Part shown: positions 48,567 through 59,360 of the stretch, piece by piece | Numbering within the stretch: the first letter of the stretch is position 1 | Layout: each line of letters begins with the position of its first letter | Source of the DNA: CAWFFV01 sp963814985 | Lineage (GTDB): Bacteria > Chloroflexota > Ktedonobacteria > Ktedonobacterales > Ktedonobacteraceae | DNA length: 64,000 nucleotides | Assembly (NCBI GenBank): GCA_963814985.1 | Contig: CAWFFV010000056.1 | Coordinates: 153,233 to 217,232 of the forward strand | Reading direction: 5' to 3' | Position numbers and translations under genes: made by a program | Notes under the pieces: generated by a model | Database searches by the model: none | What the model was told of the DNA's origin: nothing | Seen by the model: the letters and a program-made list of their open reading frames with translations, nothing else

Positions 48567-51500
48567 TTATGCTCCGTGGCACTTCTTATACTTCTTCCCA
48601 CTCCCGCAAGGACATGGATCATTGCGTCCAAGTTTGGCTAGAGCCGGGAGCTGTGTACTGTTGCTGCGCTGGCCTCCTATAGCATTTCTACGTGCAGGTG
48701 ATTTTTTTGTTCGCTCCGGCGTTCCATCGTTTTTGACCTGGCCGCTGGCTTTGGCGATGTCGTCCGCATTTGTGCGTACATTGCGCGGTGCTGCTTTACG
48801 CTGTGGCTCTGGTTGCTGGAGTGTGATAGTGAGATCGTTGCGCATAAGCTTGAGCAGGGAGTCTACGGTGTAATGTTGGATGGCTTGCTTTAACTCGTCA
48901 AACATGCGGAAGGCTTCGTTCTTAAACTCGACCAGGGGATCACGCTGGCCAATGGAGCGGAAGCTAATCCCGGCGCGCATCACGTCCAGAGCGTCGATAT
49001 GATCCATCCACAGACGGTCTACCACCTGGAGCAAGTATGTACGCTCAAATTCGCGCTGTGCGTCAAATTTCTCCAGTCCCTGCTCTTTGGCTTGCTGTCT
49101 CAGGCGCTCTCCACATTCTTCATAGTGGTTGGCCACAAGCTCGATCAAATCTTTTTTGAGTTCTTCCCGACGAATAGCATGGATATTTGTTGGGTGGATG
49201 TCTTCAGGCACTTGCACCCATGTCTCTACCGCTTTGAAGAGAGCCGTCACCTGCTCCTCTTCGGTGACCATGTTAGCAGGGATGCATGTGTCAACAAGTC
49301 TGGCTACCTCAGCACGGATCATACTGACGATACGCTCATGCATATCCCCATGTTCAAGAACGGCTCGACGGTCTGCATAGATGACTTCGCGTTGTTTGGC
49401 AATTACGTCGTCATAATCGACGACATTTTTACGGATGTCGAAGTTATAGCCCTCAACCCTGGTCTGTGCTCCTTCGATAAAACGCGAGACCAGACCACTC
49501 TCCAGGGGCATATCTTCTTCCATGCCAACACGTTCCATAACTTTCGCCACACGGTCAGCCGCAAAACGACGCATCAACTCATCGTCGAGCGCCAGGAAGA
49601 AACGTGCGGAGCCAGGGTCACCTTGACGTCCGGCGCGACCGCGTAGCTGATTGTCGATACGGCGCGACTCGTGACGTTCGGTACCGATAATATGGAGTCC
49701 GCCCAGTTCTATAACCCGCTGATGATCCTCTTCGCATTCACGTACTTTTTGTTGGAGGAGTTCATTCTTCTCTTCCTCGGTCATGTTCTCAATGTATTGC
49801 TGAATTGCGTCTTCTTTCTCAGTACGCTCATCCGCGACTACGATCAGGCATTTCGCGAATGTAGCTAACATGCTCGGCATGCTTACGCAAGATGCTCTCG
49901 AAGTAGCCTGCGGCATTGCCACCCAGGAGGATATCAGTACCGCGACCTGCCATGTTTGTGGCAATCGTCACGGCTCCACTGCGTCCCGCCTGGGCAACGA
50001 TCTGTGCCTCACGTTCGTGGTGCTTGGCATTGAGGACATTGTGTGGGATACCTTGCTTATCAAGGAGATCTGCGAGATACTCAGAGGTCTCGACTGAGGT
50101 GGTACCTACCAGGATGGGTTGTCCCTTGCTATGGAGTTCCTTGATCTCCTCGACGACGGCATTAAACTTGCCATCAACAGAGCGATAGATCAGATCAGGC
50201 AGATTCTGGCGAATCATCAATTTGTGCGTTGGTATGACCATCACATCTAATTTATAGATCTTATGGAACTCTTCAGCTTCGGTCAGGGCTGTACCTGTCA
50301 TACCTGCCAGCTTTTCGTACAGGCGGAAATAATTCTGGAAAGTGATTGTGGCAAGAGTATGGTTTTCACGCTGTACTTTGACGCCTTCCTTGGCTTCAAT
50401 AGCCTGATGCAATCCCTCGCTATAGCGGCGTCCCGGCATCTGGCGACCTGTGAATTCATCAACGATGATCACCTCACCATCCTTGACGATGTAATCCTTG
50501 TCGCGCTTGAAGGTAATCTGGGCCTTAATCGCATTCTCCATGTAGCGTGTCAGATCAATGTTGGCTTCATCATAGATGTTCTTGATGCCTGCCAGTTGCT
50601 CAATCTTCTCGATCCCGGCTTCTGTGAGGATGACAGTGCGCGTCTTCTCTTCAACGGTGTAATCTAGCTCTGGTTTCAGGCGTGGTGCCCAGCGAGCAAA
50701 TTGCATATACTGGTCGGTAAATTCTTGACCTTGACCGGAGATGATCAGTGGAGTACGGGCCTCATCAATCAGGATGTTATCCACCTCGTCAACGATGGCA
50801 TAGTTCAAATCGCGCTGCACCGCCTGTTCCAGCGAGGTAACCATATTGTCACGCAGGTAGTCGAAGCCGAATTCGTTGTTGGTACCGTAGGTGATATCGG
50901 CCTGATAGGCAGCACGGCGCTCCGGTGTTTGTGGCTCAACGGCATTGACAACCACAGCAACGCTGAGTCCCAGGAACTTATAGACTTGCCCCATCCACTC
51001 GGAGTCACGACGTGCCAGATAGTCGTTGACGGTAACCACATGCACGCCTTTACCCGACAATGCATTGAGGTAGGTGGGCAGGGTCGCGACCAGAGTTTTA
51101 CCTTCACCTGTACGCATTTCGGCAATTTTGCCCTGGTGGAGGACGATGCCGCCAATGAGTTGTACGTCATAGTGGCGCATTTTGATGATACGCCAGCCAG
51201 CTTCACGAACGACGGCAAAGGCTTCAGGCAGGAGATCATCCAGGGTCTTCCCCGTTTTATAGCGTTTCACCATTCCCGGAATAAGCTGGTCCATTGTTTC
51301 CGCTTTGAGGGCTACGATTTCCGGTTGGAGTGTCTTCAAAATGTTGCCGAGGAACCTCTCTAGCCGTTCGTCTGTGCCTTTTTCCTTCTCATGAGTGCCC
51401 TGGCGTGCCTTGACAAAATGCTCCCAGGCACCTTCAAAAGCTTCATCCAGTTGATCGCTGTCTACCCCTTCGAGGGAAGGTTCAGCTTCTTTGAGTAGTT

Positions 51501-51990
51501 TAAGTGTGGACACTTTAGGGTCAGAGGACTCATCAGGCCATTCCTGCCGTTCCTCGGCAAGGTCCATGATGGCGGTCACTCGCATCTCATTAAAGGTCGG
51601 TGACAGCTTTTCGTAGGTCTGTTCAAAGCATTCAGCGAGAGTATCCTGAAGCTGATCTCTAAGGAAACGCTCCGGGTCACGTCGCCGTTCAAGCTTCTGA
51701 CGATATTCGGTTACTGCTGCATGGAGCTGGGCATCTGTGAGTCTGGTTACCAGAGTCTCGACTTCAAAGAGTGCCTCATGCACAAGCTTGACAAGTTCGT
51801 CTTCCAGTACCATGCCGCCCTTGAGATGGAGAAAAAGTTGTGAACGGAATTCTGTTGTTTTGGCTGCCAGTTCCTCATCGCTCAGCTTTTTCATAGCTGG
51901 TTCGAGCGCATTAATTTTCTCTATAGTGGGCTGGATGACCTTCAAATCTCTTTTGTTCGGGTCACCCAGAAGTTTTCCTAGAAGTTGCAT
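48567..51990 (-). CDS. secA: Preprotein translocase subunit SecA with large N-terminal insertion (frameshifted once)
   Basis: ATG 51990 to the stop at 48567, about 1,140 residues against about 840-950 usual. The first frame ends near 49828 and the second takes over (49964 onward) after a one-base shift. Motifs: Walker A AEMRTGEGKTLVATLPTYL, DEVDNILIDEARTPLI, AGRGTDILLGGNA, and the C-terminal zinc site NDPCPCGSGKKYKKCHGA. Residues about 53-246 are an insertion between FRSQL and KTLDDLLPEAFAVVREAG, absent in normal SecA. SecA is the ATPase that pushes preproteins through SecYEG. Confidence 0.94.
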
Positions 51991-52150
51991 TGTAGTGTGT
52001 TCTCCTGCTGGTTGGCATTGGTGCTATCATGCATGTTTCAGTGAGTGGTAATAGAGATATACACGTTCATTATATCACTCTCCAGGGACAAATCCCCGTA
52101 ATAGGGAGTAATTGATAATGGATATACGCAATTCTGATTTAGGCTGCTGT

Positions 52151-53983
52151 TTAAGGGCATAAGCCCCCTCCTTTTCCATTTTCTGGTGTTATAGTGCCAT
52201 CGGTGCCATAAGTTGCTACCAGGTGAATAGTATGTGTATTATCTGTGCACATAATAGAAACCGGAATAGGAAAAGGATCGCTGATATTGGCGGTCTTGTG
52301 TCCACGGAATATAAACTGGATACCGAAACTATCGAACTGAACCCCGGCGAGAAGATCATTCAGCTCTTCTTGCGTTGGCGTTGTATTGATACCACTCAGT
52401 GTACTGGTAAAAGCTTTCATCGCATTGTAGGTACGGACGCCATCAGGCGGAAGCAACGTATAGGATGGAATGGTATATGCAAAAACTGGTAAAGAAAAAT
52501 TCTTTGTGTATTCTTCAATGAATTTCTTAGCATCAGGAGCATCGTTCTTGAGTGGATATGTGTAGGCGGTCATATAGATGGGAGCAAATGTATTATGATC
52601 GGGATTTGTGATGTCTAATCCATCTCCACCGAGAATAGTAACATTGGATGATGATCCACTCGAATTGCGGAGTGAGTTCTCTTGTATCCTGTTTTCTAAT
52701 GTGTCTTGGTCTGAGATGTATCCTGCAAAGAAAATAAAAGTGTAGTGCTTTTGCATAGCATTATCTACCGCACTTTGTATGGATTGGGCATTGTTGATTG
52801 TATATCTCTCTCTATCGTAAGGCATACCACATTTGCCTAGTTCTCCCTCAAAATCTGCACTTAAACTATTGCTATAGGAGTTGTTGGGATCATAGAAGAC
52901 ATCAATGGAAATAGAGTTCTGACTCTTTGCCAGACAAGTACGGTAAGCGCAAAAGAACCGGGCCTGAGCTATACCCTGAACCTGGTCCGGAGAGCTAACA
53001 CGATAGAAATTCTTTATATTAGAGAGGTTGTCGCTAGTAGCAGACGGGGAGACGATAGGAATATTTGTCTGCTGCCAGGGTGGGAGTTTATCAAATATGT
53101 GTTGAATTTGTGCACTATATGGCATACCTACTACACCCCGGAAGGAGGTGTCATATCGGGAGAACTGTTTAATCTGCTGGATCACCTGTGGCACGGCATC
53201 ATTTGCAGTATTAGATGTACCAATATTAGCAATAGCAATACAGAGACGAACAGGAGGATTACCATCGTTATAGTCTTTCTGGGCAATATAAGCACCCTGT
53301 AAACTCCCTAGTCCAACAACGGCAGAGCCACTTGGGTCTTCGATGGTACGACTGAGCATAGTAGCTACTGCAAGGGTAATATGAGAACCGATACAGGAAG
53401 TATGATTTTCTTGAAAGATGAGTGACTTCGACTTTTTTTTCCTGGGCGTTCAAGCGAGATTGGTCGAAAGGCCCACCATCGTGATCATTTACAATAAGAC
53501 CAATGCGTACATCATCGAATGTGGTAACGCCAATGCCAGAACTGCACCAGGGAAGCGAAATGCTCAAGCAAACAGTATCATTGGCAGGACCGATTACATT
53601 GCCAATAGCTGTATGAAAGATCATGGCCAAATCGTTAGAATAAACACAGGATAAGTTATGAAGTGGATTTTGTCACCAATAGCTAAGATCTTGCGACCAA
53701 TAGCTGAGATCTTGCGACCAACAGTGAACTTAGACAACAGTAAACAGAAGTTCCTTAGGCGGGACTCAATCCAGGAATCCCATGCGTCGATCGAGGTGAG
53801 AAGACGTTCAACGAAGCTAATACTGAGCAGGGAGAGAAGCAGCCCTAAAAGAACTACTAGATCTATCTTTTTACTAAGAAGTAGAACTACAAGTAGCAAT
53901 ATGAAAGAGGTGAATACTATAGTGAGTATTAAACGGATATACGGGAAAGGAGGCTGAGGGTTTGGTGTTTGCTGCTGTGCCAT
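52151..53983 (-). CDS. Membrane-anchored periplasmic-binding-protein-like ligand sensor, left-arm copy (frameshifted)
   Basis: Start MAQQQTPNPQPPFPYIRL at 53983. Two or three membrane helices (IVFTSFILLLVVLLLS and LVVLLGLLLSLLSIS) lead to GRKISAIGRKILAIG, an exact short repeat, then another helix (IHFITYPVFILT). After shifts near 53650 and 53420 the outer domain follows: DVRIGLIVNDHDGGP, LGSLQGAYIAQKDYNDGNPPVRLCI, and a Peripla_BP_6-like fold to GKGGGLCP at 52151 (this last frame alone is 402 residues). It resembles branched-chain amino-acid receptors, yet no ABC transporter genes adjoin it, so it may be a sensor rather than a transport component. The right-arm copy is at 62153. Confidence 0.72.
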
Positions 53984-54474
53984 TTCTTTCTCCTCTGAAT
54001 CCTAAAATATACTGGTTCTGACTCACTTTGTGCAATTCATAAAAGTTCTGTGTATAGTAATCTTTATTAGATTAGACATGAATATGTATATAAATTAAAA
54101 TAAAGTAGGGAAAAGAGGTACATGTTTCTACTAAAAAGTTGGACTTGCCTACTACTTTGATTAATTGAACCATGAGGAAACGTCAACCAGCGAAGCATAG
54201 TTGATTAGTTCTGCAAATTGATATGATCAGAACACTTATGCTATCGTTGCATATATCAGCAAGTGGGAAATGGGTATTCGTATGGAGCAATATCAGGAGA
54301 TTTGGGAAGAAGAAGTCAAGGAACGCTACAAATGAGCAAGTCGAGATGGTAAAAACTACCATTTTGTAGAGGCACATGGCTTGTGATGCGCCTCTATCAC
54401 ACTTTACTGTCCAATGGTTAAAAGTAAGCTAACGACGTACAGAGAGTTGAGAGCGTTGTTGTTTCCTATGACAA
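53984..54474. other. Gap in left arm with a short ORF remnant
   Basis: 490 bases between the ligand-sensor gene and the YcaQ-like gene. On the plus strand 54222-54335 reads YAIVAYISKWEMGIRM and YQEIWEEEVKERYK to a TGA, with no good start. The same segment is preserved in the right arm. Otherwise AT-rich, with no gene I can support. Confidence 0.3.
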
Positions 54475-55674
54475 TTATCTCACAGCACCAAGAATCGTCT
54501 CTCTGGTCACTACATCTACTCCTGCGTCCACCTGTACATCGTTAGCTCCCAGATAATGCAGGAATTTGATAACGGCGTCATGCAATGCTTCCAAAAGCTC
54601 TACACCTGGGATCACATCTGGTTCCCACCACCAGCGTGAAATTGTCCATCTTCCAGCTTCTAAGCGTGAGTCCAGGCGTGCTACAAAGCGATCACCGTAG
54701 AAGACGGGGAGTACATAGTAGCCCCAGCGACGTTGTTCAGCCGGTTTGTAAACCTCCCACAAATAATCAAAATCGAAGAGTTGTCGCACGGCTTTGCGAT
54801 CCCATAAGATACTATCGAGAGGTCCCACAAAGATGGCACGTGGTATAAGAGGGGCTGTATCGAGTAGTGCAAGTGCGCTGGTGAGCATATAATAGGTCCA
54901 TGCCTTCTCGCCTACATGTACAGGTGTCAAGGTTCCCTCTTCTACCAGTTGCGCTATTGCTTGCTTGCGTGTTGCTCCATCACCACAGGCACTCCAGATA
55001 CATGCTTCGGCATTTGGACGCAACAATCCTACAGCTTGATATCTGCGTGCAATGATCCAGCGGTGATAAGCTTGCTCATCCAGTAACGGCTGTACGTTGT
55101 AGTGTTGTGGTGGGATGACACGCTGGGGACGATCATAGTAGTGGCGGCCACCTTTGCGATGGTGTGTGAGTAGCTCACCGCAGGCCCACATGGCCCGTAG
55201 AGCACGTTTTGTGTGCGTCAGCCCATGCCAACTGTTGTTATCAGAGACACGAGCTTTGTCTTCAAACTCTAGCGATGACAGAGGACCTTGTTTATCAATA
55301 GTGGCAAGTATCCTGGTTGGTGTCGTGGTGTCGACCTGCAAAATCTCTCTATCATGATAGGGACGATACATCTTGCGAATGATGGCACGTTGCGGCCAAT
55401 CGCTGGTAGGCACCAGACAAGCTTGCTTATCCCAGGCATCATAGATCAGGCGATCAGTATAGGCCAATGATTGCCAATCATCGACACGGTAGCCAGGGAT
55501 ACGCGCCTGCAAGACGAGGTCAGGATTGCGCCCTACGGGGTTGAGAGGGTCATATTGTACTGTACCCAGGCGCTCGAAAACGCCTGGGAGGTCGGTCGGA
55601 GTAAAGTGGTAGGTGGCAAGGAAATGGCATGCCTGTTCACGCGAGATGTGCAATGTCATCGCATATTTCCCCAT
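54475..55674 (-). CDS. YcaQ/AlkZ-like winged-helix DNA glycosylase family protein, left-arm copy
   Basis: 399 residues, intact in this arm. The start may be ATG 55674 or the better-placed 55659 (MTLHISREQACHF). Family features: GVFERLGTVQYDPLNPVGRNPDLVLQ near residues 31-58, YDAWDKQACLVP, a winged-helix region with NSWHGLTHTKRALRAMW and HHRKGGRHYYDRPQRV, LFDFDYLWEVYKPAEQRRWGYYVLPVFYG, and VARLDSRLEAGRW. Members include AlkZ/YcaQ, which excise alkylated or cross-linked bases. Whether this one is a glycosylase is inferred from family only. Twin copy at 60463. Confidence 0.85.
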   Translation of the reverse strand: MGKYAMTLHISREQACHFLATYHFTPTDLPGVFERLGTVQYDPLNPVGRNPDLVLQARIPGYRVDDWQSLAYTDRLIYDAWDKQACLVPTSDWPQRAIIRKMYRPYHDREILQVDTTTPTRILATIDKQGPLSSLEFEDKARVSDNNSWHGLTHTKRALRAMWACGELLTHHRKGGRHYYDRPQRVIPPQHYNVQPLLDEQAYHRWIIARRYQAVGLLRPNAEACIWSACGDGATRKQAIAQLVEEGTLTPVHVGEKAWTYYMLTSALALLDTAPLIPRAIFVGPLDSILWDRKAVRQLFDFDYLWEVYKPAEQRRWGYYVLPVFYGDRFVARLDSRLEAGRWTISRWWWEPDVIPGVELLEALHDAVIKFLHYLGANDVQVDAGVDVVTRETILGAVR

Positions 55675-55697
55675 TTTATAAAGTTTTGCTGGTCTGT

Positions 55698-56231
55698 TTA
55701 GAAATAGATCTCGCCTGTTGGTTTGACGCTAATCGCACACTGGTCATTGCCAAAACCATCCAGCGTAGCATTATGGTGAGCGATAATTTGTGCTGCAGTC
55801 AGAACTTCTGTATCGCAGGTTGTGTGTGCATCTCCTACTAACGTTACATTGTAGCCGCTGCTGATCGCCCGACGAACTGTCGTATCGACGCAGTACTCAG
55901 TCTGGCATCCTACAACGACAAGGTGTTTGATGCCACGCTCGTCTAACTCGCGTTGCAGTGAAGTGTTGTAGAACGAGTCCGATGCCCGCTTATGTACGAT
56001 TGTTTCGTTTTCTTGTGGGGCAATAGCCGGATAAATCTGCCATGCAGCGGTACCAACAGCTAAACCATATCCTTCAGGCTCATCATGCTGAACGTAAATG
56101 ACTGGCGTACCGGAGTTACGTGCTTTTGCAAGCAGGGTGTTGATATGGGCGAGTACTTCTGTGTTTTGATATGCTGATTCGATCAAATCTATCTGGACAT
56201 CAATAATGACCAATGCGGTATCTGTACTCAT
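55698..56231 (-). CDS. Isochorismatase-family cysteine hydrolase, left-arm copy
   Basis: 177 residues, intact. ATG 56231 with GAGAGGAT upstream. Catalytic triad of the family: Asp in ALVIIDVQIDLI, Lys in VHKRASDSFYNTSL, and Cys in VVGCQTEYCVDTTVR. The cis-peptide/VVVGC strand is typical. Substrates of the family range from isochorismate to nicotinamide and ureidoacrylate and cannot be fixed here. It is followed by the YcaQ-like gene 24 bases later, so they are likely co-transcribed. Right-arm copy at 59906. Confidence 0.9.
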   Translation of the reverse strand: MSTDTALVIIDVQIDLIESAYQNTEVLAHINTLLAKARNSGTPVIYVQHDEPEGYGLAVGTAAWQIYPAIAPQENETIVHKRASDSFYNTSLQRELDERGIKHLVVVGCQTEYCVDTTVRRAISSGYNVTLVGDAHTTCDTEVLTAAQIIAHHNATLDGFGNDQCAISVKPTGEIYF

Positions 56232-56277
56232 GATGATGATCCTCTCTTGTGTGAAAGCAGCTATATTTATAACGTGC

Positions 56278-56774
56278 TTAACCAGGTACGAATAGAAGAT
56301 ATATGATCACGATAGTGCTCAATGAATTACCTGCAATGTACTCCCAGAGTGGTTGCCCTTTCATGAAGGAAGGCAAATTCCCTGCAAAGCTATCTGTATG
56401 AGTCAAATCTTCATCTGAAAGGACCTGTACCACTGTTAGAAGACGTTGGTATGCTAATTGATCATGCTGGCGTACATCATCAAGTTGGCGATCACGATTG
56501 GCCTCAAAAATGCGGCTATTGCGTTGCTCCAGATCCTCCACTTCACCACGTTCTTCAGAAATATATGCCTGTCCATCGCGTGCTCGTTGGATGGTGAAGC
56601 CATCCAATCTTCATAGATCGCAACATGGGCAATGATATCTTTGATCGACCAGTGACCTTCAACATTTGCCTGGAGCATACGAGCCTCGCCAACATCCGCC
56701 AGTAATGTCTCCCAATTAGCGCGCTCTGTTTGCATCATGGTAAGCAGTGTAATTTAATCCATGATATTCTCCAT
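56278..56774 (-). CDS. DinB/ClbS-like four-helix protein, left-arm copy (broken by indels)
   Basis: Same gene as 59361-59870, but with missing bases: TTCACC for TTCGACC near 56595 and a lost A near 56325, plus an altered start that reads MENIMD then stop. As a result only fragments are open. It keeps MMQTERANWETLLADVGEARML, GHWSIKDIIAHVAIYEDWM and the helices with EDLEQRNSRIFEANRDRQLDD. DinB-fold proteins often bind a metal or a thiol; ClbS relatives protect DNA or hydrolyse colibactin-like toxins. Only the right-arm copy is intact. Confidence 0.7.
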
Positions 56775-56869
56775 TGCGCTTTCTCCCTGTGATCATCTGA
56801 TTTTCCGGGTATCTCTTGCTTGCTCTTTAGAGTTTAACATGGAATGGGGTTAGAAACCGTCCTAATTAT

Positions 56870-57014
56870 TATGGTTCTCCCAAAAACCCTGGGTTGTTCT
56901 CAAGGGGGAGCAACCCAGGGTTTTGGTCATAATGAAAACAAACCAGGGTTTTCGGCAGACCCAGACAAAACAGGAGTGAGCCACCACTGGTGGCGAGCAG
57001 ACCTGAGTAGTTAC
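56870..57014. repeat. Palindromic hairpin element, copy 6 (left arm)
   Basis: Carries AACCCTGGGTT several times in both directions (for example 56888-56898), then ACAAAACAGGAGTGAGCC, CACCACTGGTGG and CAGACCTGAGTAGTT, the last matching the end of copy 3. It lies between the DinB-like and acyltransferase genes. Confidence 0.75.
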
Positions 57015-57023
57015 GCATTATGA

Positions 57024-58043
57024 CTAATAGCGCGGTATTCCACTACTGGCTACAAAACGGCCTGCAAAGCGCTGTAATCGCTTTGGATTCAGCAAAAAGG
57101 AAGCTGAAGAGTTATTCAAGTTTGCTATTACCCATTCTCCAAGGCGTATGCCAGGCAGCTCGATCCAACGATAGAGTGTGGCTAAATAGGAAAGATGACG
57201 ACGAGTGCCCAAAACCATAAGGCAATAAATTGCGTCCAGTCATTCCAACCATTTTGCCGGGGTTCTGAACGATGGCATTTAAAAAGAGGAATACGAATGG
57301 GAGATGCCACATATACAGGCTAAAAGAAATCAACCCGACCCAAAGTATCACGGGTCACTCAAGGGGACGCTTGAGCCAGGGCGAAGCATACAATAACGCC
57401 CACAGGCAAAAACCATAGCAGATAGCATATCCCATAGCCTGCCACTGTATCCAGTAGGACACTACTGTAGATATGTAAGGATCAAGAAAGGTGAAGACTG
57501 AAAGCTTTTGACACGAGTAATTTGATTTATGCAAATGTAATAGAGATGCCAAAGGGACAGGAAGAATAAGATTGCCAGACCCACCATTAACATCAGTGGG
57601 CTAAGGCGACGTCTCCGGTTGCTCCATTTCTCGGCCGAAGGAGTATTTTGTGCGTAGACGTACAGCATACAAATAAGCATACCAACTGCAAAAACCTCAA
57701 AATATTTCCCTGTATCACCATAGATATATGATTTAAGTACAGTAGAGACAGAATGAGGGATCAAGAAGTCCAGTTTTGGAGTATCGGCAATAAACAGGCC
57801 CCAATACCTTGTCAGCAATCCCCAGGCAGTCATAGCAAGCAAACACAAGGTGAGTTTGAGGATGCGCCAATGTACTGCACCACGGCGTACAATCAGACTG
57901 AAGAGCCAGACAATAATTGGTAGAAGAGGTAGAACTGGAATTCAATGGCAAGGGTCCAGAAAGGTTCATCAAGTTGTTGGGAGAGAGTATTATCCATGCG
58001 AAAGGTCAGAAAGAGCCACAAATCGTGCCAGTGGTCATGAGCA
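57024..58043 (-). pseudogene. Acyltransferase 3 (OafA-like) C-terminal fragment, left arm
   Basis: Reads leftward from the turning point (58043) to the TAG at 57024-57026. Membrane helices and the family pieces YFEVFAVGMLICMLYVYAQN, RLSPLMLMVGLAILFFLS, and LISFSLYMWHLPFVFLFLN are spread over several frames. The N-terminal half, with the catalytic His region of acyltransferase 3, is missing because the inverted duplication breaks here. Such enzymes transfer acyl groups to cell-surface sugars in the membrane. The sequence continues across the junction in the other arm. Confidence 0.7.
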
Positions 58044-58082
58044 ATACGTAATTTTTATGTCTCCTCTACTTGGTTCAGTTTA
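58044..58082. other. 39-base spacer at the centre of the inverted duplication
   Basis: The left arm ends at 58043 (…GGTCATGAGCA) and the right arm begins at 58083 (TGCTCATGACC…). The spacer is in frame with the right-arm acyltransferase (SPLLGSVYAHD follows an open stretch), so it looks like native gene sequence present once, at the fold-back point. Confidence 0.9.
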
Positions 58083-59107
58083 TGCTCATGACCACTGGCA
58101 CGATTTGTGGCTCTTTCTGACCTTTCGCATGGATAATACTCTCTCCCAACAACTTAATGGACCTTTCTGGACCCTTGCCATTGAATTCCAGTTCTACCTT
58201 CTTCTACGAATTATTGTCTGGCTCTTCAGTCTGATTGTACGCCGTGGTGCAGTACATTGGCGCATCCTCAAACTCACCTTGTGTTTGCTTGCTATGACTG
58301 CCTGGGGATTGCTGACAAGGTATTGGGGCCTGTTATTGCCGATACTCCAAACTGGACTTCTTGATCCCTCATTCTGTCTCTACTGTACTTAAATCATATA
58401 TCTATGGTGATACAGGGAAATATTTTGAGGTTTTTGCAGTTGGTATGCTTATTTGTATGCTGTACGTCTACGCACAAAATACTCCTTCGGCCGAGAAATG
58501 GAGCAACCGGAGACGTCGCCTTAGCCCACTGATGTTAATGGTGGGTCTGGCAATCTTATTCTTCCTGTCCCTTTCGCATCTCTATTACATTTGCATAAAT
58601 CAAATTACTGGTGTCAAAAGCTTTCCAGTCTTCACCTTCTTGATCCTTACATATCTACAGTAGTGTCCTACTGGATAAAGTGGCAGGCTATGGGATATGC
58701 TATCTGCTATGGTTTTTGCCGGTGGGCGTTATTGTATGCTTCGCCCTGGCTCAAGCGTCCGTTTGAGTGGCCCGTGGTACGTTGGGTCGGGTTGATTTCT
58801 TTCAGCCTGTATATGTGGCATCTCCCATTCGTATTCCTCTTTTTAAATGCCATCGTTCAGAAATCTCCGGCAAAATGGTTGGAATCATTGGACGCAATTT
58901 ATTGCCTTATGGTTTTGGGCACTCGTCGTCATCTTTCCTATCTCAGCCACACTCTATCGTTGGATCGAGCTGCCTGGCATACGCCTTGGAGAATGGGTAA
59001 TACGCAAACTTGAGAGTAACTCTTCAGCTTCCTTTTTGCTGATTTCAAAGCGATTACAGCGCTTTGCAGGCCGTTTTGTAGCCAGTAGTGGAATACCGCG
59101 CTATTAG
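58044..59107 (+). pseudogene. Acyltransferase 3 (OafA-like) C-terminal fragment, right arm
   Basis: Mirror of 57024-58043. From the junction it reads MSPLLGSVYAHDHWHDLW, then NGPFWTLAIEFQFYLLL (a typical acyltransferase 3 segment), the helix WVGLISFSLYMWHLPFVFLFL, and closes GIPRY at TAG 59105-59107. Several one-base shifts interrupt it (near 58345, 58650, 58900, 59010), at places that differ in part from the left arm. The 5' half of the gene is absent. Confidence 0.7.
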
Positions 59108-59111
59108 TCAT

Positions 59112-59260
59112 AATGCGTAACTACTCAGGTCTGCTCGCCACCAGTGGTGGCTCACTCCTGTTTTGTCTGGGTTCTGCCGAAAACCCTGGGTTGTTTTCGG
59201 TTCTGACCAAAACCCTGGGTTGCTCCCCCTCAAGAAAACAACCCAGGGTTTTTGGCAGAA
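59112..59260. repeat. Palindromic hairpin element, copy 7 (right arm)
   Basis: Mirror of copy 6, better preserved: AACTACTCAGGTCTGCTC, CACCAGTGGTGG and CTGTTTTGTCTGGG, then AACCCTGGGTT repeated in alternating directions. Confidence 0.78.
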
Positions 59261-59360
59261 CCATAATAATCAGGACGGTTTCTAACCGCATTCCATGTTA
59301 AACTCTAAAGAGCAAGCAAGAGATACCCGGAAAATCAGATGATCACAGGGAGAAAGCGCA

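Larger units (their letters stand above)
52130..58043. repeat. Left arm of 5.9 kb inverted duplication
   Basis: From 52130 to 58043 the sequence is matched, reverse-complemented, by 58083 to the window end, with scattered substitutions and one-base indels. The left arm starts about 20 bases before the stop of the ligand-binding protein gene, downstream of secA. Since the window ends at 64000, the full arm length cannot be seen. Confidence 0.95.

Noticed and set aside
48999..49646. Long plus-strand frames opposite secA (also 50701-51363)
   Set aside because: They mirror secA codons in another frame and match no family.
54183..54377. 64-residue minus-strand frame in the left-arm gap (and its mirror at 61759)
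   Set aside because: No ribosome site and Phe/Leu/Ile-rich composition typical of AT-rich noncoding DNA; its presence in both arms only reflects the duplication.
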